The notes beneath the pieces are model-generated. The model ran no database searches. It saw nothing but the letters and a program-made list of their open reading frames with translations, and was not told the origin of the DNA. DNA of 64,000 nucleotides, taken from NCBI RefSeq assembly GCF_007830295.1, contig NZ_VLKC01000002.1, forward strand, positions 4,165,185-4,229,184, read 5' to 3'. Positions within the stretch are counted from its first letter, which is position 1; each line of letters starts with the position of its first letter. The stretch is from Sporomusa sp. KB1 (GTDB lineage Bacteria > Bacillota > Negativicutes > Sporomusales > Sporomusaceae). Of this stretch, positions 26,828 to 36,200 are shown piece after piece. The position numbers and the translations under genes were made by a program.

Positions 26828-27886
26828 ATGAAAAAGCTATACCAAAACTTAGTTAGGCTGCTCTCATCTGGTGAAAATGTTGTTTTGGCTACCATCTTTC
26901 ATAGCGCTGGGTCAGCTCCGCGTTCCGCCGGAGCCAAAATGATTGTTTGTGCAGATGGCTCCATTATTGGTACAGTTGGCGGCGGGCGGGTAGAAGCCGA
27001 TACAATTGAATTAGCAAAAGAAGTGTTGGCAAACCACCAATCGGTAATACTGCCTTTTGATTTGACAGGTGCAGATGCAGCTGGGTTGGGCATGATCTGC
27101 GGCGGTAAAGGTGAAATCCTGCTGGATTATCTGGATGCGGCCAATAGTGATAATCGTCTGATTTATGAAGCCATCCTCGCCACAATGGATAAGGCGCAAA
27201 AGGCCTGGCTAATGACAGAATTAAGCAGTCAATCGGTGGCTGGTCGAACAAGACAGCAATGCCTTGTTATGCAGGATGGTACTATTATCGGTAACTTCCA
27301 CTGTGAGCCGGAGTTTATGGAAAAAATGTCTTCAGGTCCGGCCAAAATTTCTATCCATGCTGATGCGAAAGAGAACCGAATTTTTATTGTTGATCCTATC
27401 CGTACGATTAGTACAGTATATCTATTTGGGGCTGGTCATGTTTCTCAGCAGATTGCTAAACTGACAGAAATGGTAGGCTTTGTAACCGTAGTTATTGATG
27501 ATCGACCGGCTTTTGCCAATAGGGAACGGTTTCCTCTGTCGGAAATTATGGTTGTAGATAATTTTGAGTGTATGGCAAAATTGCCTATCGACCAAGATAG
27601 CTATCTAGTCATTGTAACGCGCGGACATCTTCATGACAGAACGGTGTTAGAACAAGCGCTAGAAACTGAGGCAGGCTATATTGGGATGATTGGCAGTAAA
27701 AAGAAACGGGATCATTTATATAAAATATTACAAGAGCAAGGCGTTAGTGCAGCCAAGCTCCAGCAAGTCTATTCACCAATTGGCATAGACATTTATGCTG
27801 AAACTCCGGAAGAAATCGCGGTAAGCATTGTCGCCGAATTGATAAAGGCCAGGGTGGAGCGGGAAAAATGTATAGCTCAGGGATAA
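26828..27886 (+). CDS. Full-length XdhC/CoxI family protein
   Basis: 352 aa with both domains: N-terminal STIFHSAGSAPRSAG-like segment and TVGGGRVEADTIE (XdhC_CoxI), then the Rossmann domain with LFGAGHVSQQIAKL, VIDDRPAFANRERFP, TRGHLHDRTVL and YIGMIGSKKKRD. ATG 26828 follows GGGAGGATGC; an upstream in-frame ATG at 26813 has no site. A roughly 110-bp gap precedes the gene. It is the third XdhC-type gene in the operon. It overlaps the next gene by 19 bp. Confidence 0.9.
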   Translation: MKKLYQNLVRLLSSGENVVLATIFHSAGSAPRSAGAKMIVCADGSIIGTVGGGRVEADTIELAKEVLANHQSVILPFDLTGADAAGLGMICGGKGEILLDYLDAANSDNRLIYEAILATMDKAQKAWLMTELSSQSVAGRTRQQCLVMQDGTIIGNFHCEPEFMEKMSSGPAKISIHADAKENRIFIVDPIRTISTVYLFGAGHVSQQIAKLTEMVGFVTVVIDDRPAFANRERFPLSEIMVVDNFECMAKLPIDQDSYLVIVTRGHLHDRTVLEQALETEAGYIGMIGSKKKRDHLYKILQEQGVSAAKLQQVYSPIGIDIYAETPEEIAVSIVAELIKARVEREKCIAQG

Positions 27887-28989
27887 TCGGATTAATTGTT
27901 GTTGCAGGCTATTCTTCCCGTATGGGGACATTCAAGCCATTGATGCCTTTAGGGGAAAAAAAAGTAATTGAAACAGCAGTAGACAGTTTGCGCCTTGGTG
28001 GGGTAAAGGATATCCGGGTGATAGTTGGACATCGGGCGGCCGAATTATATCCGGTATTAGAACGTTTGCCTGTCAGCATTATCGAAAACCCCAATTATGC
28101 GTCAGGTATGTTTTCTTCTATAGTTACTGGTGTTAGCGCTTTGGACGCAGAAGCGAAGGCCTTCATGCTGCTGCCTGGCGATACCCCGCTGATAAGAAGC
28201 AGCAGTATTAAGGAACTGATGAAAAAATACCGTCAGACAGGCGCAGCCGTGGTATATCCGACTTTTAACGGTCAGCGCGGTCATCCACCGGTGATTAGTA
28301 ACAAGTGTTTTGCCAGTATTCTTAGCGGAGATGGCGCTGGTGGGCTTCGCCATATTTTAGAACAGTTTGCTGCCGACAGTGTGGTCGTGCCAGTCGCTGA
28401 TCAGGGTATACTGATGGATATGGATACCCTGGATGACTATCAGCAACTCGTCAAGTTTTATGCCAAACGGAATATACCGACATATGACGAATGTCTGGCC
28501 TTATTAGATAAGTATCAGACTGGCGATAAGGTATTGCGTCATGGGCAGACTGTTGCTGCGGTCGCGCAGCAGTTGGTGGATTTGCTTACTGGCGCTGGTT
28601 TAACGCTTAATAGTGAATTGGTGGTCGCCGGGGGATTGTTGCATGATCTTGCAAAAGGTAAACCTAATCATCCCCTGCGGGGAGGACGTTTGGTTACCAG
28701 TAATGGTTTTTCAGCCTTAGCTGGTATTGTAGCTGCACATATGGACTTAGAATTGACGGCAGAGCAGGCAATTGATGAAGCAGCGGTGCTGTTTCTTGCT
28801 GACAAGTTAGTACAAGGTAACAGGCGGGTATCTCTAAATGAGCGATTTAGTTTGCCATTGGCAAAGTTCTCCGGAGATCCTGAAATACTAGCGGCGGTTT
28901 TGCGTCGACAGCAGACGGCAAAAATTATCAGAGACCGGATAACAGGCCTGGTGGGAATAGGCAGTTTGGAGAAACTAGTATTACAATAG
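27868..28989 (+). CDS. MobA/MocA-like NTP transferase fused to HD domain (DVU_1551-like)
   Basis: 373 aa. Residues 1-195 form a MobA-like nucleotidyltransferase: VVAGYSSRMGTFKPLMPLG, MLLPGDTPLI and GQRGHPPVI, as in MocA, which makes molybdopterin cytosine dinucleotide. Residues 215-370 form an HD phosphohydrolase domain with GLLHDLAKGKPNHP. MOP-type enzymes use the cytosine dinucleotide cofactor, so the first half is a good candidate for that step; the HD domain may remove or edit a nucleotide. The fusion is unusual but I recall it in the DVU_1551 family. Confidence 0.85.
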   Translation: MYSSGIIGLIVVAGYSSRMGTFKPLMPLGEKKVIETAVDSLRLGGVKDIRVIVGHRAAELYPVLERLPVSIIENPNYASGMFSSIVTGVSALDAEAKAFMLLPGDTPLIRSSSIKELMKKYRQTGAAVVYPTFNGQRGHPPVISNKCFASILSGDGAGGLRHILEQFAADSVVVPVADQGILMDMDTLDDYQQLVKFYAKRNIPTYDECLALLDKYQTGDKVLRHGQTVAAVAQQLVDLLTGAGLTLNSELVVAGGLLHDLAKGKPNHPLRGGRLVTSNGFSALAGIVAAHMDLELTAEQAIDEAAVLFLADKLVQGNRRVSLNERFSLPLAKFSGDPEILAAVLRRQQTAKIIRDRITGLVGIGSLEKLVLQ

Positions 28990-29003
28990 GGGGCGAATCT
29001 GTA

Positions 29004-30134
29004 ATGCAGGTATATGTAAATAATGCAGCGACTTCCTGGCCCAAAGCACCGCAAGTGGGCGAAATGGTGGCTTCTTATGTTAGCGGCGTGCCACATCATG
29101 CCGGACGTTCTGGTTTTTCCGGGCCGGACATTGCCGGCGAATGCCGTAAATTACTGGCTAATTTGCTGCAGGTAAAAGATGCCACCCGAATTGTTCTGGG
29201 AGCAAATGCTACCTATGCCTTAAATATTGCTTTGCACGGTATTCACTGGCAGCCGGGGGCCGCGGTGGTAACTACGGCTGCCGAACATAATTCCGTACTA
29301 CGCCCCTTGCACTATCTGGCAAAAAATAAGGGGATAGCTGTTCATATACTTCCCGTGGATAAGCAAGGGCGGGTTAATCCGGAGGAATGGGAAACTGCAG
29401 TAGTAAAATATAAACCGCAAGTGGCTGTTTTTACGCATGCTTCTAATGTTACTGGCGCGGTAAATGACGCGGCTTTGCTTGGCAGGCTGGCTAAACAGGC
29501 AGGCGCAGTTACGCTTTTGGATGCGTCACAAAGCCTGGGAATTGTGCCAGTTCTACCAGAAGTTTGGGGAATTGATTTAGTAGCGTTTACTGGCCATAAG
29601 TATTTGTTAGGCCCGTCCGGCACAGGCGGCTTATATATAGCTCCGGAAGTTGATCTGGAACCTGTATGGGTAGGTGGAACAGGAGTCCAGAGTGATCTTG
29701 ACGAGATGCCGGTAACTATGCCCATCCGTTTCGAAGCCGGTACACCCAATGACCCTGCAATTGCCGGACTATCAACAGCTCTAAAGTGGAGTGTCGGCCA
29801 TGTTCTTAACGTCAGTGCACTGCAAAGTAAGACCGAGCGGTTGGCTACCGGACTAATGACAGCCGGAGCGGATGTCATTAATGTCGAGCCGCCCCGAACA
29901 CCGGTTATTTCTTTTACGCTAAAGGACTGGACGGTAGAAGACGCTGGCGAAGTGCTGCAAAAAAGTTTTGAGATCATCTGCCGCACAGGTCTCCACTGTG
30001 CGCCGCTGATTCATACTTATTTGGGTACAGCTCCTGCCGGCACGATACGGCTGAGCTTATCACAGTTTACTACTGAGGAGGACATTGATTACTGTCTTAA
30101 GGCAATCAATGCACTGACACATGAAACAGTATGA
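29004..30134 (+). CDS. Class V aminotransferase / cysteine desulfurase family protein
   Basis: 376-aa PLP enzyme. The N-terminal VNNAATSWPKAP and the PLP lysine in FTGHKYLLGPSGTGGLY fit the cysteine-desulfurase-like branch, and RTGLHCAPLIHTYLG supplies the candidate persulfide Cys. In this operon it most likely donates sulfur for the terminal Mo=S ligand through XdhC, or for an Fe-S or thio-modification step. It overlaps the following small gene by 14 bp. Confidence 0.87.
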   Translation: MQVYVNNAATSWPKAPQVGEMVASYVSGVPHHAGRSGFSGPDIAGECRKLLANLLQVKDATRIVLGANATYALNIALHGIHWQPGAAVVTTAAEHNSVLRPLHYLAKNKGIAVHILPVDKQGRVNPEEWETAVVKYKPQVAVFTHASNVTGAVNDAALLGRLAKQAGAVTLLDASQSLGIVPVLPEVWGIDLVAFTGHKYLLGPSGTGGLYIAPEVDLEPVWVGGTGVQSDLDEMPVTMPIRFEAGTPNDPAIAGLSTALKWSVGHVLNVSALQSKTERLATGLMTAGADVINVEPPRTPVISFTLKDWTVEDAGEVLQKSFEIICRTGLHCAPLIHTYLGTAPAGTIRLSLSQFTTEEDIDYCLKAINALTHETV

Positions 30135-30435
30135 ATGTAAGAGAGTCGAAAATTGTTTTAGCAGTGCCAATATTTACGAGTATCGGCTGCCCATAAAAGC
30201 CAAGGAAGAGTTTATTGAATGTTTTGCGCCGCTTGGTGTCATCAAATATCATAAGAACTTTCCACGGCCTTGTTTTCATGCCACGCTAACAGATGGTGCA
30301 ACAGTCAAAGGGATTATTGCAGACTCGGTGATTAAGGTTAGCTTTCCCGATAGCAATCCGCAGGAATGCAAAGCTAACTTTGAAATATTTTTAGAAGATT
30401 TGCTTAAACAGCAGACTGCTGGCAGGGAGAGATAG
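30121..30435 (+). CDS. Hypothetical protein between desulfurase and radical SAM genes
   Basis: 104 aa, alpha/beta composition, three Cys (one in KRVENCFSS, one in RPCFHATL, one in PQECKANF). No membrane segment and no family recognised. The start lies within the desulfurase gene and the stop is 8 bp before the radical SAM gene. It could be a sulfur acceptor or a partner of either neighbour; that is inference from position. Confidence 0.6.
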   Translation: MKQYECKRVENCFSSANIYEYRLPIKAKEEFIECFAPLGVIKYHKNFPRPCFHATLTDGATVKGIIADSVIKVSFPDSNPQECKANFEIFLEDLLKQQTAGRER

Positions 30436-30442
30436 TATACTG

Positions 30443-31840
30443 ATGGATGACATTGAAAAAAAAGAAGAAATTGTACTTTCTACAACGCAAAGTGTTTGCC
30501 CCGAATGCTTGGCGCGGATTCCGGCAACCCGGGTAGCAAAGGGCAATCAGGTGTTTTTACGGAAGCATTGTCCAGAGCATGGCGAGTATCAAGTTTGTAT
30601 TTGGGAGGGAGAGCCTAGCTATTTAGGCTGGGCTAATGCTCAAATACCAACTTCGCCAGAAGTGTGCGCAACCGAAGTCAGCCAGGGTTGTCCGTTTGAC
30701 TGCGGTTTATGTCCGGAGCATCGTCAGCAGACTTGTTGTGTGCTGCTGGAAGTGACAAATCAATGTAACTTACACTGTCCTGTCTGTTTTGCCGCCACTT
30801 CGCCGGCGGCTAAGGAAGAGCCAGGACTTGACGTTATTGAGGGGTGGTACCGGATGCTCATGAACAGCGGCGGTCCCTATAATATTCAGTTATCAGGCGG
30901 TGAGCCGACTGTACGTGATGATTTACCAGAAATCATTGCCTTGGGGAAAAAGTTAGGCTTGGTTTTTTTTCAGGTTAATACCAATGGCTTGCGGCTGGCA
31001 ACTGATGAACAGTATGTTAGCAGGCTGAAAGCGGCAGGTCTAAATTGTGTTTTTCTGCAATTTGATGGAATGAGCGACGATGTCTACCTCAAACTCCGTG
31101 GGAAAGCATTACTTGATATCAAGAAAAAGGCCATTGAGGTTTGTACCGCGCATGAAATTGGGGTTGTGCTTGTGCCTACTTTGGTGCCAGGCGTAAATGA
31201 CAGTCAAATTGGCGATATCCTGAACTTTGCCATAAGCAAGATGCCTGCTGTACGGGGCGTCCACTTTCAGCCAGTAAGCTATTTTGGCAGATATCCGGAA
31301 GACCCAAAAGATACTGACAGGATTACTCTTCCCCAAGTTTTGCGTGAAATTGAGAAACAGACAGCTGGACAAATGAAAATAGCGCATTTTAGACCGCCAG
31401 GTGGTGAACATTACCATTGTTCTTTTCATGGTAACTTTGTCCTAATGCCCGGAGGACATGTAAAGCCTTTGGTACAAGAAAATACGAGTGCTTGCTGCTG
31501 TCAAAGTGAACCTATAACCGATGGGGCAAAACGTGCCAGAAAGTTTGTTGCCAGGCAATGGTCGTCAGCTCACTCAGAAGCCAATATTCAGCGTAAAGAG
31601 CAACCCGGACCGCAAGCCGGTATGGGCAATGTAGCCAGCCTTGATGAATTTTTGGAACGGGTAAGTACCTATAAGCTGGCGGTATCAGGAATGGCGTTTC
31701 AGGATGCCTGGACTTTGGATTTAGACCGGTTAAAACAGTGTTTTATTCATGTGGTGGGACCTGATAATAAATTGATTCCCTTTTGTGCCTATAATCTTAC
31801 TAACCGGCAGGGGCAGGCTTTGTATCGGAGGGGACAATGA
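30443..31840 (+). CDS. Radical SAM protein, TrsS-like
   Basis: 465 aa. The N terminus has a zinc-ribbon-like module (SVCPECLARIPA, then KHCPEHGEY), a Cys segment GCPFDCGLCPEHRQQTC and the radical SAM cluster motif CNLHCPVC, followed by IQLSGGEPTVRDDLPEI. The pattern resembles MJ0619- and tetraether-synthase-type radical SAM enzymes. A conserved C-terminal tail ends with AFQDAWTLDLDRL and IPFCAYNLT. I recall a family called TrsS in such clusters, sometimes a selenoprotein; here no in-frame TGA is seen. A paralogue is at 62054. The substrate is unknown. Confidence 0.82.
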   Translation: MDDIEKKEEIVLSTTQSVCPECLARIPATRVAKGNQVFLRKHCPEHGEYQVCIWEGEPSYLGWANAQIPTSPEVCATEVSQGCPFDCGLCPEHRQQTCCVLLEVTNQCNLHCPVCFAATSPAAKEEPGLDVIEGWYRMLMNSGGPYNIQLSGGEPTVRDDLPEIIALGKKLGLVFFQVNTNGLRLATDEQYVSRLKAAGLNCVFLQFDGMSDDVYLKLRGKALLDIKKKAIEVCTAHEIGVVLVPTLVPGVNDSQIGDILNFAISKMPAVRGVHFQPVSYFGRYPEDPKDTDRITLPQVLREIEKQTAGQMKIAHFRPPGGEHYHCSFHGNFVLMPGGHVKPLVQENTSACCCQSEPITDGAKRARKFVARQWSSAHSEANIQRKEQPGPQAGMGNVASLDEFLERVSTYKLAVSGMAFQDAWTLDLDRLKQCFIHVVGPDNKLIPFCAYNLTNRQGQALYRRGQ

Positions 31841-33174
31841 CAGCTGGAGTGGAGATAACACCGTTAGATGCATTGGTAGCGGGGAAAATAGGAGCAGCAG
31901 GCGGGCTGTTGACCCAGGAACAACTCTCTAGCTATCAGCTAGCCCGGCTAAAGGAAACAATAATAAAGGCGCAGAGTCTAAGTCCTTTTTACCGGCAGCG
32001 TCTGGCCAAGCAAAAAGTAGCTTCCTTTACACGCCTGGAAGACCTTGCAGACTATCCCTTTACCACAGCGGCTGATGTGACTGAGCATGCTATTGAGATG
32101 GTATGTGGTTCCCAAAGCCAAATCAACCGGGTGGTGACGCTTGCTACCTCAGGTACTACCGGGAATCCTAAGCGGGTTTATTTCAGTAAGTTTGATCAGC
32201 AATTGACAATTGATTATTTTGGTTGTGGTATGTCTACCTTAGTGGGGCCTGGTGACAAAACGCTGATTTTGCTGCCTGGCGAGCGTCCCGGTAGTGTAGG
32301 TGATCTGTTACTAAAAGGATTGCTTGGTATTGGGGTATTGCCTATTGCTTATGGTCTGGTGCAAAATCCTGCAGATGCTGTCCGGAAAATGTGTCAAGAA
32401 CAGGCAACAAGTCTTGTTGGTATTCCGGTACAAGTTCTGGCAATGGCCCGTTATTGGGAAAAATGGGGCAAAAGCAGCTGGGCGCCAAGATGTGGCTTAT
32501 TAAGTACTGATTATGTACCTGCTGCCGTCGTGAACGAACTAAGGCGCATCTGGAATTGTGAAATATACGATCATTATGGCATGACCGAAATGGGCTTAGG
32601 TGGCGGCATGGAATGCAGTGCCCATACGGGACATCATTTACGGGAAGCTGATTTATACTTCGAAATTATTGACCCTGATTCTACCCGCGTGCTTCCAGAC
32701 GGAGAGTATGGCGAGGTCGTATTTACCACTCTGACAAGGCAGGGCATGCCGCTGATTCGCTACCGCACAGGGGATATTTCGCGATTTATTTCTGAGCTAT
32801 GTCCCTGCGGCAGTATATTGCGGTGTTTAGAACGCATTCGCTACCGAAAGGATGGCAGGGTAAACTTGGGGCAAGCCGGTATGATTACCATGGCTGATTT
32901 TGATGAAGTACTGTTGCCTTTGCCTGAGGTTATCAATTTTACAGCTACCGTTTTCACCGGCCAACCTAGTAAGGTAAAGCTTGTTGTAGAGGTATTATCT
33001 CCGGAGAGAATACTGGATGAAGCGGTTGTGTTACAGGCTGTTAGACAATTACCGGTTATCCAGCAAGCTGAACAAGAACGAAGTATTGTGCTTGAAGCAG
33101 CAATTGCTTGTGATTTGTCACTACCTCCTGGTAAGCGGAGTATTAGCATAGTTGGACCAAGGGAGGATGCGTGA
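31837..33174 (+). CDS. AMP-dependent CoA ligase, PaaK-like (DVU_1553-like)
   Basis: 445 aa of the adenylate-forming family. The phosphate-binding loop is TSGTTGNPKR; YDHYGMTEMGLGGG and RYRTGDIS are the usual core motifs. It is closest in layout to phenylacetate-CoA ligases (compare 39502). It overlaps the preceding stop by 4 bp. It may activate the acid product of the aldehyde oxidoreductase or adenylate a protein or cofactor carboxylate. Confidence 0.85.
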   Translation: MTAGVEITPLDALVAGKIGAAGGLLTQEQLSSYQLARLKETIIKAQSLSPFYRQRLAKQKVASFTRLEDLADYPFTTAADVTEHAIEMVCGSQSQINRVVTLATSGTTGNPKRVYFSKFDQQLTIDYFGCGMSTLVGPGDKTLILLPGERPGSVGDLLLKGLLGIGVLPIAYGLVQNPADAVRKMCQEQATSLVGIPVQVLAMARYWEKWGKSSWAPRCGLLSTDYVPAAVVNELRRIWNCEIYDHYGMTEMGLGGGMECSAHTGHHLREADLYFEIIDPDSTRVLPDGEYGEVVFTTLTRQGMPLIRYRTGDISRFISELCPCGSILRCLERIRYRKDGRVNLGQAGMITMADFDEVLLPLPEVINFTATVFTGQPSKVKLVVEVLSPERILDEAVVLQAVRQLPVIQQAEQERSIVLEAAIACDLSLPPGKRSISIVGPREDA

Positions 33175-33801
33175 GTGCAGGAACGACGGATTTATCTGCT
33201 TCGCCATGGTAAGATAGTCATGGAAAAGCAGGAGCGCTGCTATATTGGTCATATTGATATTCCCTTAGCTGCTGAGGGGGTGCGTCAGGCCCAACTGTTG
33301 CAAGCGGAGTTCGCCAGACAAGAGCTTACGGCAGTCTTTTGCAGTGATCTGATACGTTCGGTTGATACAGCCAGAATTATTACAGAGCAATTACATATAA
33401 AGCTGACAAGTAAGCGCGAACTGCGGGAAATTAGCATGGGTGACTGGGAGGGGAAAACCTTCCGGGAAATTGCAGCGGCCTATCCCGCAGAGTACGCCAA
33501 ACGGGGGAACAATATTGCCAATTATCGTATTCCCGGAGCTGAGAGTTTTGCCGAATGCCAGTCAAGGATTCTTGCTGCATTCACAGAGATCGTGAATACT
33601 ACCCAAGGAAATATTCTTATTGTTGGACACGCCGGAAGCAATAGACTACTGTTGTGTCATCTTCTTGGAATGCCTCTGGAAAATCTTTTTCGCATCACAC
33701 AAGACTATGGCTGTACAAATATATTGGCAGGCGATAGTGGTAACTACCGTGTTAAACTGTTGAATGGTCTTCCAGGCACCCGGATGTATTCAGCTAACTA
33801 A
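33175..33801 (+). CDS. Histidine phosphatase family protein
   Basis: 208 aa with the RHG motif LLRHGKIVMEKQERCYIG, the central EISMGDWEGKTFREI and the second catalytic His in LIVGHAGSNRLL. The sequence resembles alpha-ribazole phosphatase and phosphoglycerate-mutase-like enzymes. The start is GTG 33175 with GGGAGG upstream, contiguous with the ligase stop. Last gene of the operon. The substrate is unknown; a nucleotide or cofactor phosphate is plausible. Confidence 0.85.
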   Translation: MQERRIYLLRHGKIVMEKQERCYIGHIDIPLAAEGVRQAQLLQAEFARQELTAVFCSDLIRSVDTARIITEQLHIKLTSKRELREISMGDWEGKTFREIAAAYPAEYAKRGNNIANYRIPGAESFAECQSRILAAFTEIVNTTQGNILIVGHAGSNRLLLCHLLGMPLENLFRITQDYGCTNILAGDSGNYRVKLLNGLPGTRMYSAN

Positions 33802-33825
33802 AATCCAGCCGGGTTCTTTTTTTTT
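33778..33825 (+). terminator. Intrinsic terminator of the Mo-hydroxylase operon
   Basis: ACCCGGAT (33778-33785) pairs with ATCC..CCGGGT (33803-33814, 3-nt bulge), followed by nine or more T. It overlaps the end of the phosphatase gene. Confidence 0.65.
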
Positions 33826-33943
33826 GCGTTTTTTTTATCAGTCCTGTGTTTTTTCTAATATTTTCAAAAGTTATTCAAAAAATTGGAGTTCATAATACAA
33901 CTATAGCCTCTAGGCTAAATGAAAAGCAAAGGATGGGTAAAAA

Positions 33944-34999
33944 ATGAATAAGAAGAGAATGTGGTTATTAGCAATCAGTGTGGCAACAATGGTTACTGCA
34001 ACTGGATTTGTGATGGCTGCTACTACTGCCGATAAGCAGGATAATTCAACAGGCAAATTGCAACAGACTCAATCTGAAAAAGGCAATTTTCCTAAAAGAT
34101 GTGGGATGAAAGGCTTTCATGAGGATAAGCAAGCCTTACTGGAGTTCCTGAAAGTCGATGCTCAAACCTTTGAGGCCAATATAAAAGATGGTAAAACATT
34201 AGCGACCATTGCCAAAGAACAAGGGATATCAGAGCAGGAACTCACAGATTTTATGGTTAAACAACTATCTGTACATATAGATAAGGGAGTAAAAGAAGGT
34301 AGGCTGTCTGATGCTAAGGCAACGCAAATGAGAGCTGATATTGCTCAACGGGCAGCAGATATGATTCATGGCAAAGCTCCGATGCATGGATTTGGACCTA
34401 TGGGTCACAGTCCGTTCCATAATGAAAAATTATTAAGTCTACTTAACATAGACAAAGAGACTCTGAAAACGGAGAGAGCATCTGGAAAATCTTTACTGAC
34501 GATTGCCAAAGAACATGATGTTTCCGAACAAGAACTTACGGCTTTCATGACCCAACAAATGACTGAACGGATCGATGAGGATGTAAAAGCAGGTCGTATC
34601 CAGGAGAATCAGGCAGTGCAAATGAAAGCCAATATGGAGAAGCATATAACAGACATTATTAATGGCAGAGCTCCTATGCATGGGCATGGGGCTATGCATA
34701 ATCCATTCCATAATGAAAAATTATTAAGTCTGCTTAACATGGATGAAGAAACTCTGAAAACAGAGATGAAATCAGGGAAATCTTTACTGAAAATTGCTGA
34801 AGAGCGTGGTGTTAGCGAACAGAGTCTTAAAGATTTGATGCTGGAAGATATGGCGCAACACATTGATCAAGATGTAAAAGAAGGCAGAATTCCAGCAGAT
34901 AAAGCCGAGCAAATAAAAGCTGCTATGGCAAATCGCGTCAGTGATATGATCAACGGCAAAGTTCCTATGAAAGATCATCCACGAAATGACCAACAATAG
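33944..34999 (+). CDS. Exported protein with three about 95-residue repeats
   Basis: 351 aa. It has an N-terminal signal peptide (hydrophobic stretch ending VMAA), then three copies of a helical unit with the pattern LLSLLN-DxETLKTE, SGKSLLTIAKE, VSEQELTxFM, ending MINGKxPM. The DNA of copies two and three is still nearly identical in places (34418-34440 and 34708-34730), so the expansion is recent. His, Met and Gly segments (APMHGFGPMGH) between repeats could bind metal. I do not know a function; some secreted sporulation or periplasmic proteins share such SEQELxxF units. Confidence 0.75.
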   Translation: MNKKRMWLLAISVATMVTATGFVMAATTADKQDNSTGKLQQTQSEKGNFPKRCGMKGFHEDKQALLEFLKVDAQTFEANIKDGKTLATIAKEQGISEQELTDFMVKQLSVHIDKGVKEGRLSDAKATQMRADIAQRAADMIHGKAPMHGFGPMGHSPFHNEKLLSLLNIDKETLKTERASGKSLLTIAKEHDVSEQELTAFMTQQMTERIDEDVKAGRIQENQAVQMKANMEKHITDIINGRAPMHGHGAMHNPFHNEKLLSLLNMDEETLKTEMKSGKSLLKIAEERGVSEQSLKDLMLEDMAQHIDQDVKEGRIPADKAEQIKAAMANRVSDMINGKVPMKDHPRNDQQ

Positions 35000-35012
35000 C
35001 TGTTCAACAAAA

Positions 35013-35052
35013 GGAAGCTTCCGCTAGGTAATTTAGCTGGAAGCTTCTTTAT
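35013..35052 (+). terminator. Intrinsic terminator
   Basis: GGAAGCTTCCGCTA pairs with TAGCTGGAAGCTTC, followed by TTTAT. Confidence 0.7.
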
Positions 35053-35182
35053 AACTTACTACTCACCTATGCGACAAGGGAGGTATAACGTTGCAGAAGC
35101 TGCTGAAATTTAGACGAAGAAATAAAAGGGAATAAACCTTTTTCATGGAATACTATAAAAAACATTCTTGGGAGGGACTCTT

Positions 35183-36046
35183 GTGGTGCTAAAAGATAAA
35201 TTAGGTAAGTCTTTTGTTTATACCACTGAATTAGGCGGTATAAATGGTACTAATATTGAAGAAAGTATTACCAAGGTCAAGGAGTATTCCGGTTTGGACG
35301 CTCTCAATATTCATGATTGCCCCAATGCGAGACTACGCATGAATTCCGTAATGGCAGCAGCGGTTATTTCCAGGGCGACAGGTATGGAAACCATTCCCCA
35401 TTTTACCTGTCGGGATCGTAGTTTGCTGGGAACGCAGGCTGATTTGCTGGGAGCTCATGCGCTAGGTATTCGTTACCTATTGCCAACAACCGGTGATGGT
35501 CCACAGCATGGCCCATATCAGTCAACGGCAGTCTATGATTATAATTCAGCAAGCTTAATTGAGTTAATTAAAGGCTTTAATCAGGGAAAAGATGCGAATG
35601 GTGAAGTGTTCCAAGGGCAAACCCAATTTACTGTTGCCGCCACGGCCACGCCAGGAGCCGTAAACCTGGATGCGGAAATGGCTAATATGTTGAAAAAATC
35701 GAACGCTGGTGCGGACTTTTTCCAAACGCAGCCTGTGTATGATGCTGAACAAACACTGCGGTTTTTAGCTAAAGCTAAAGCTCTCGGAAAACCCATATTA
35801 TTAGGGCTTATGCCTTTGAAAAGCCTTAAAATGGCTGAATTTGTCAACAAGAATGTGGCCGGGATAACCATACCTCCCAATATACTTGCCGAAATGCAGC
35901 AGGGAAAAACCGGTTTTGAAGTAGCCTGTGAGTTTATCAGTCAGATTTATCAGCAAATAGATGGACTACACATAATGGGGATGGGTGATGTGGCAGTAAC
36001 GAATAAATTGATTGCTTTTACCAGGGAGCTGCAAAGCCAGCGGTAA
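35183..36046 (+). CDS. Methylenetetrahydrofolate reductase family protein
   Basis: About 287 aa, TIM-barrel MetF family. Recognisable are VYTTELGG at the N terminus, ALNIHDCPNARLRMNS, TIPHFTCRDRS, FFQTQPVYDAE near residue 180 and LGLMPLKSLKMAEFVNKNVAGI. The start is GTG 35183 (or 35186) because GGGAGGG lies just upstream; an upstream TTG is too early. In an acetogen-like organism the enzyme would reduce methylene- to methyl-tetrahydrofolate. It stands alone with its own terminator, and no partner subunit (MetV) is visible. Confidence 0.85.
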   Translation: MVLKDKLGKSFVYTTELGGINGTNIEESITKVKEYSGLDALNIHDCPNARLRMNSVMAAAVISRATGMETIPHFTCRDRSLLGTQADLLGAHALGIRYLLPTTGDGPQHGPYQSTAVYDYNSASLIELIKGFNQGKDANGEVFQGQTQFTVAATATPGAVNLDAEMANMLKKSNAGADFFQTQPVYDAEQTLRFLAKAKALGKPILLGLMPLKSLKMAEFVNKNVAGITIPPNILAEMQQGKTGFEVACEFISQIYQQIDGLHIMGMGDVAVTNKLIAFTRELQSQR

Positions 36047-36056
36047 AACTAAAAGG

Positions 36057-36098
36057 CAATGAGCGCCAACCAATAAGGGGGCGCTCATTGTATTTATT
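36057..36098 (+). terminator. Intrinsic terminator of the metF-like gene
   Basis: 11-bp perfect arms (36057-36067, 36080-36090) followed by TATTTATT. Confidence 0.75.
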
Positions 36099-36200
36099 GA
36101 TGGTGAGAATTACCAGATTAAAAGGCAACCGCAATGTGATATAATGGGACCGTATCCTGTTACCATAATATCAGATAGAAAGGATGAATGTAAACTAATC

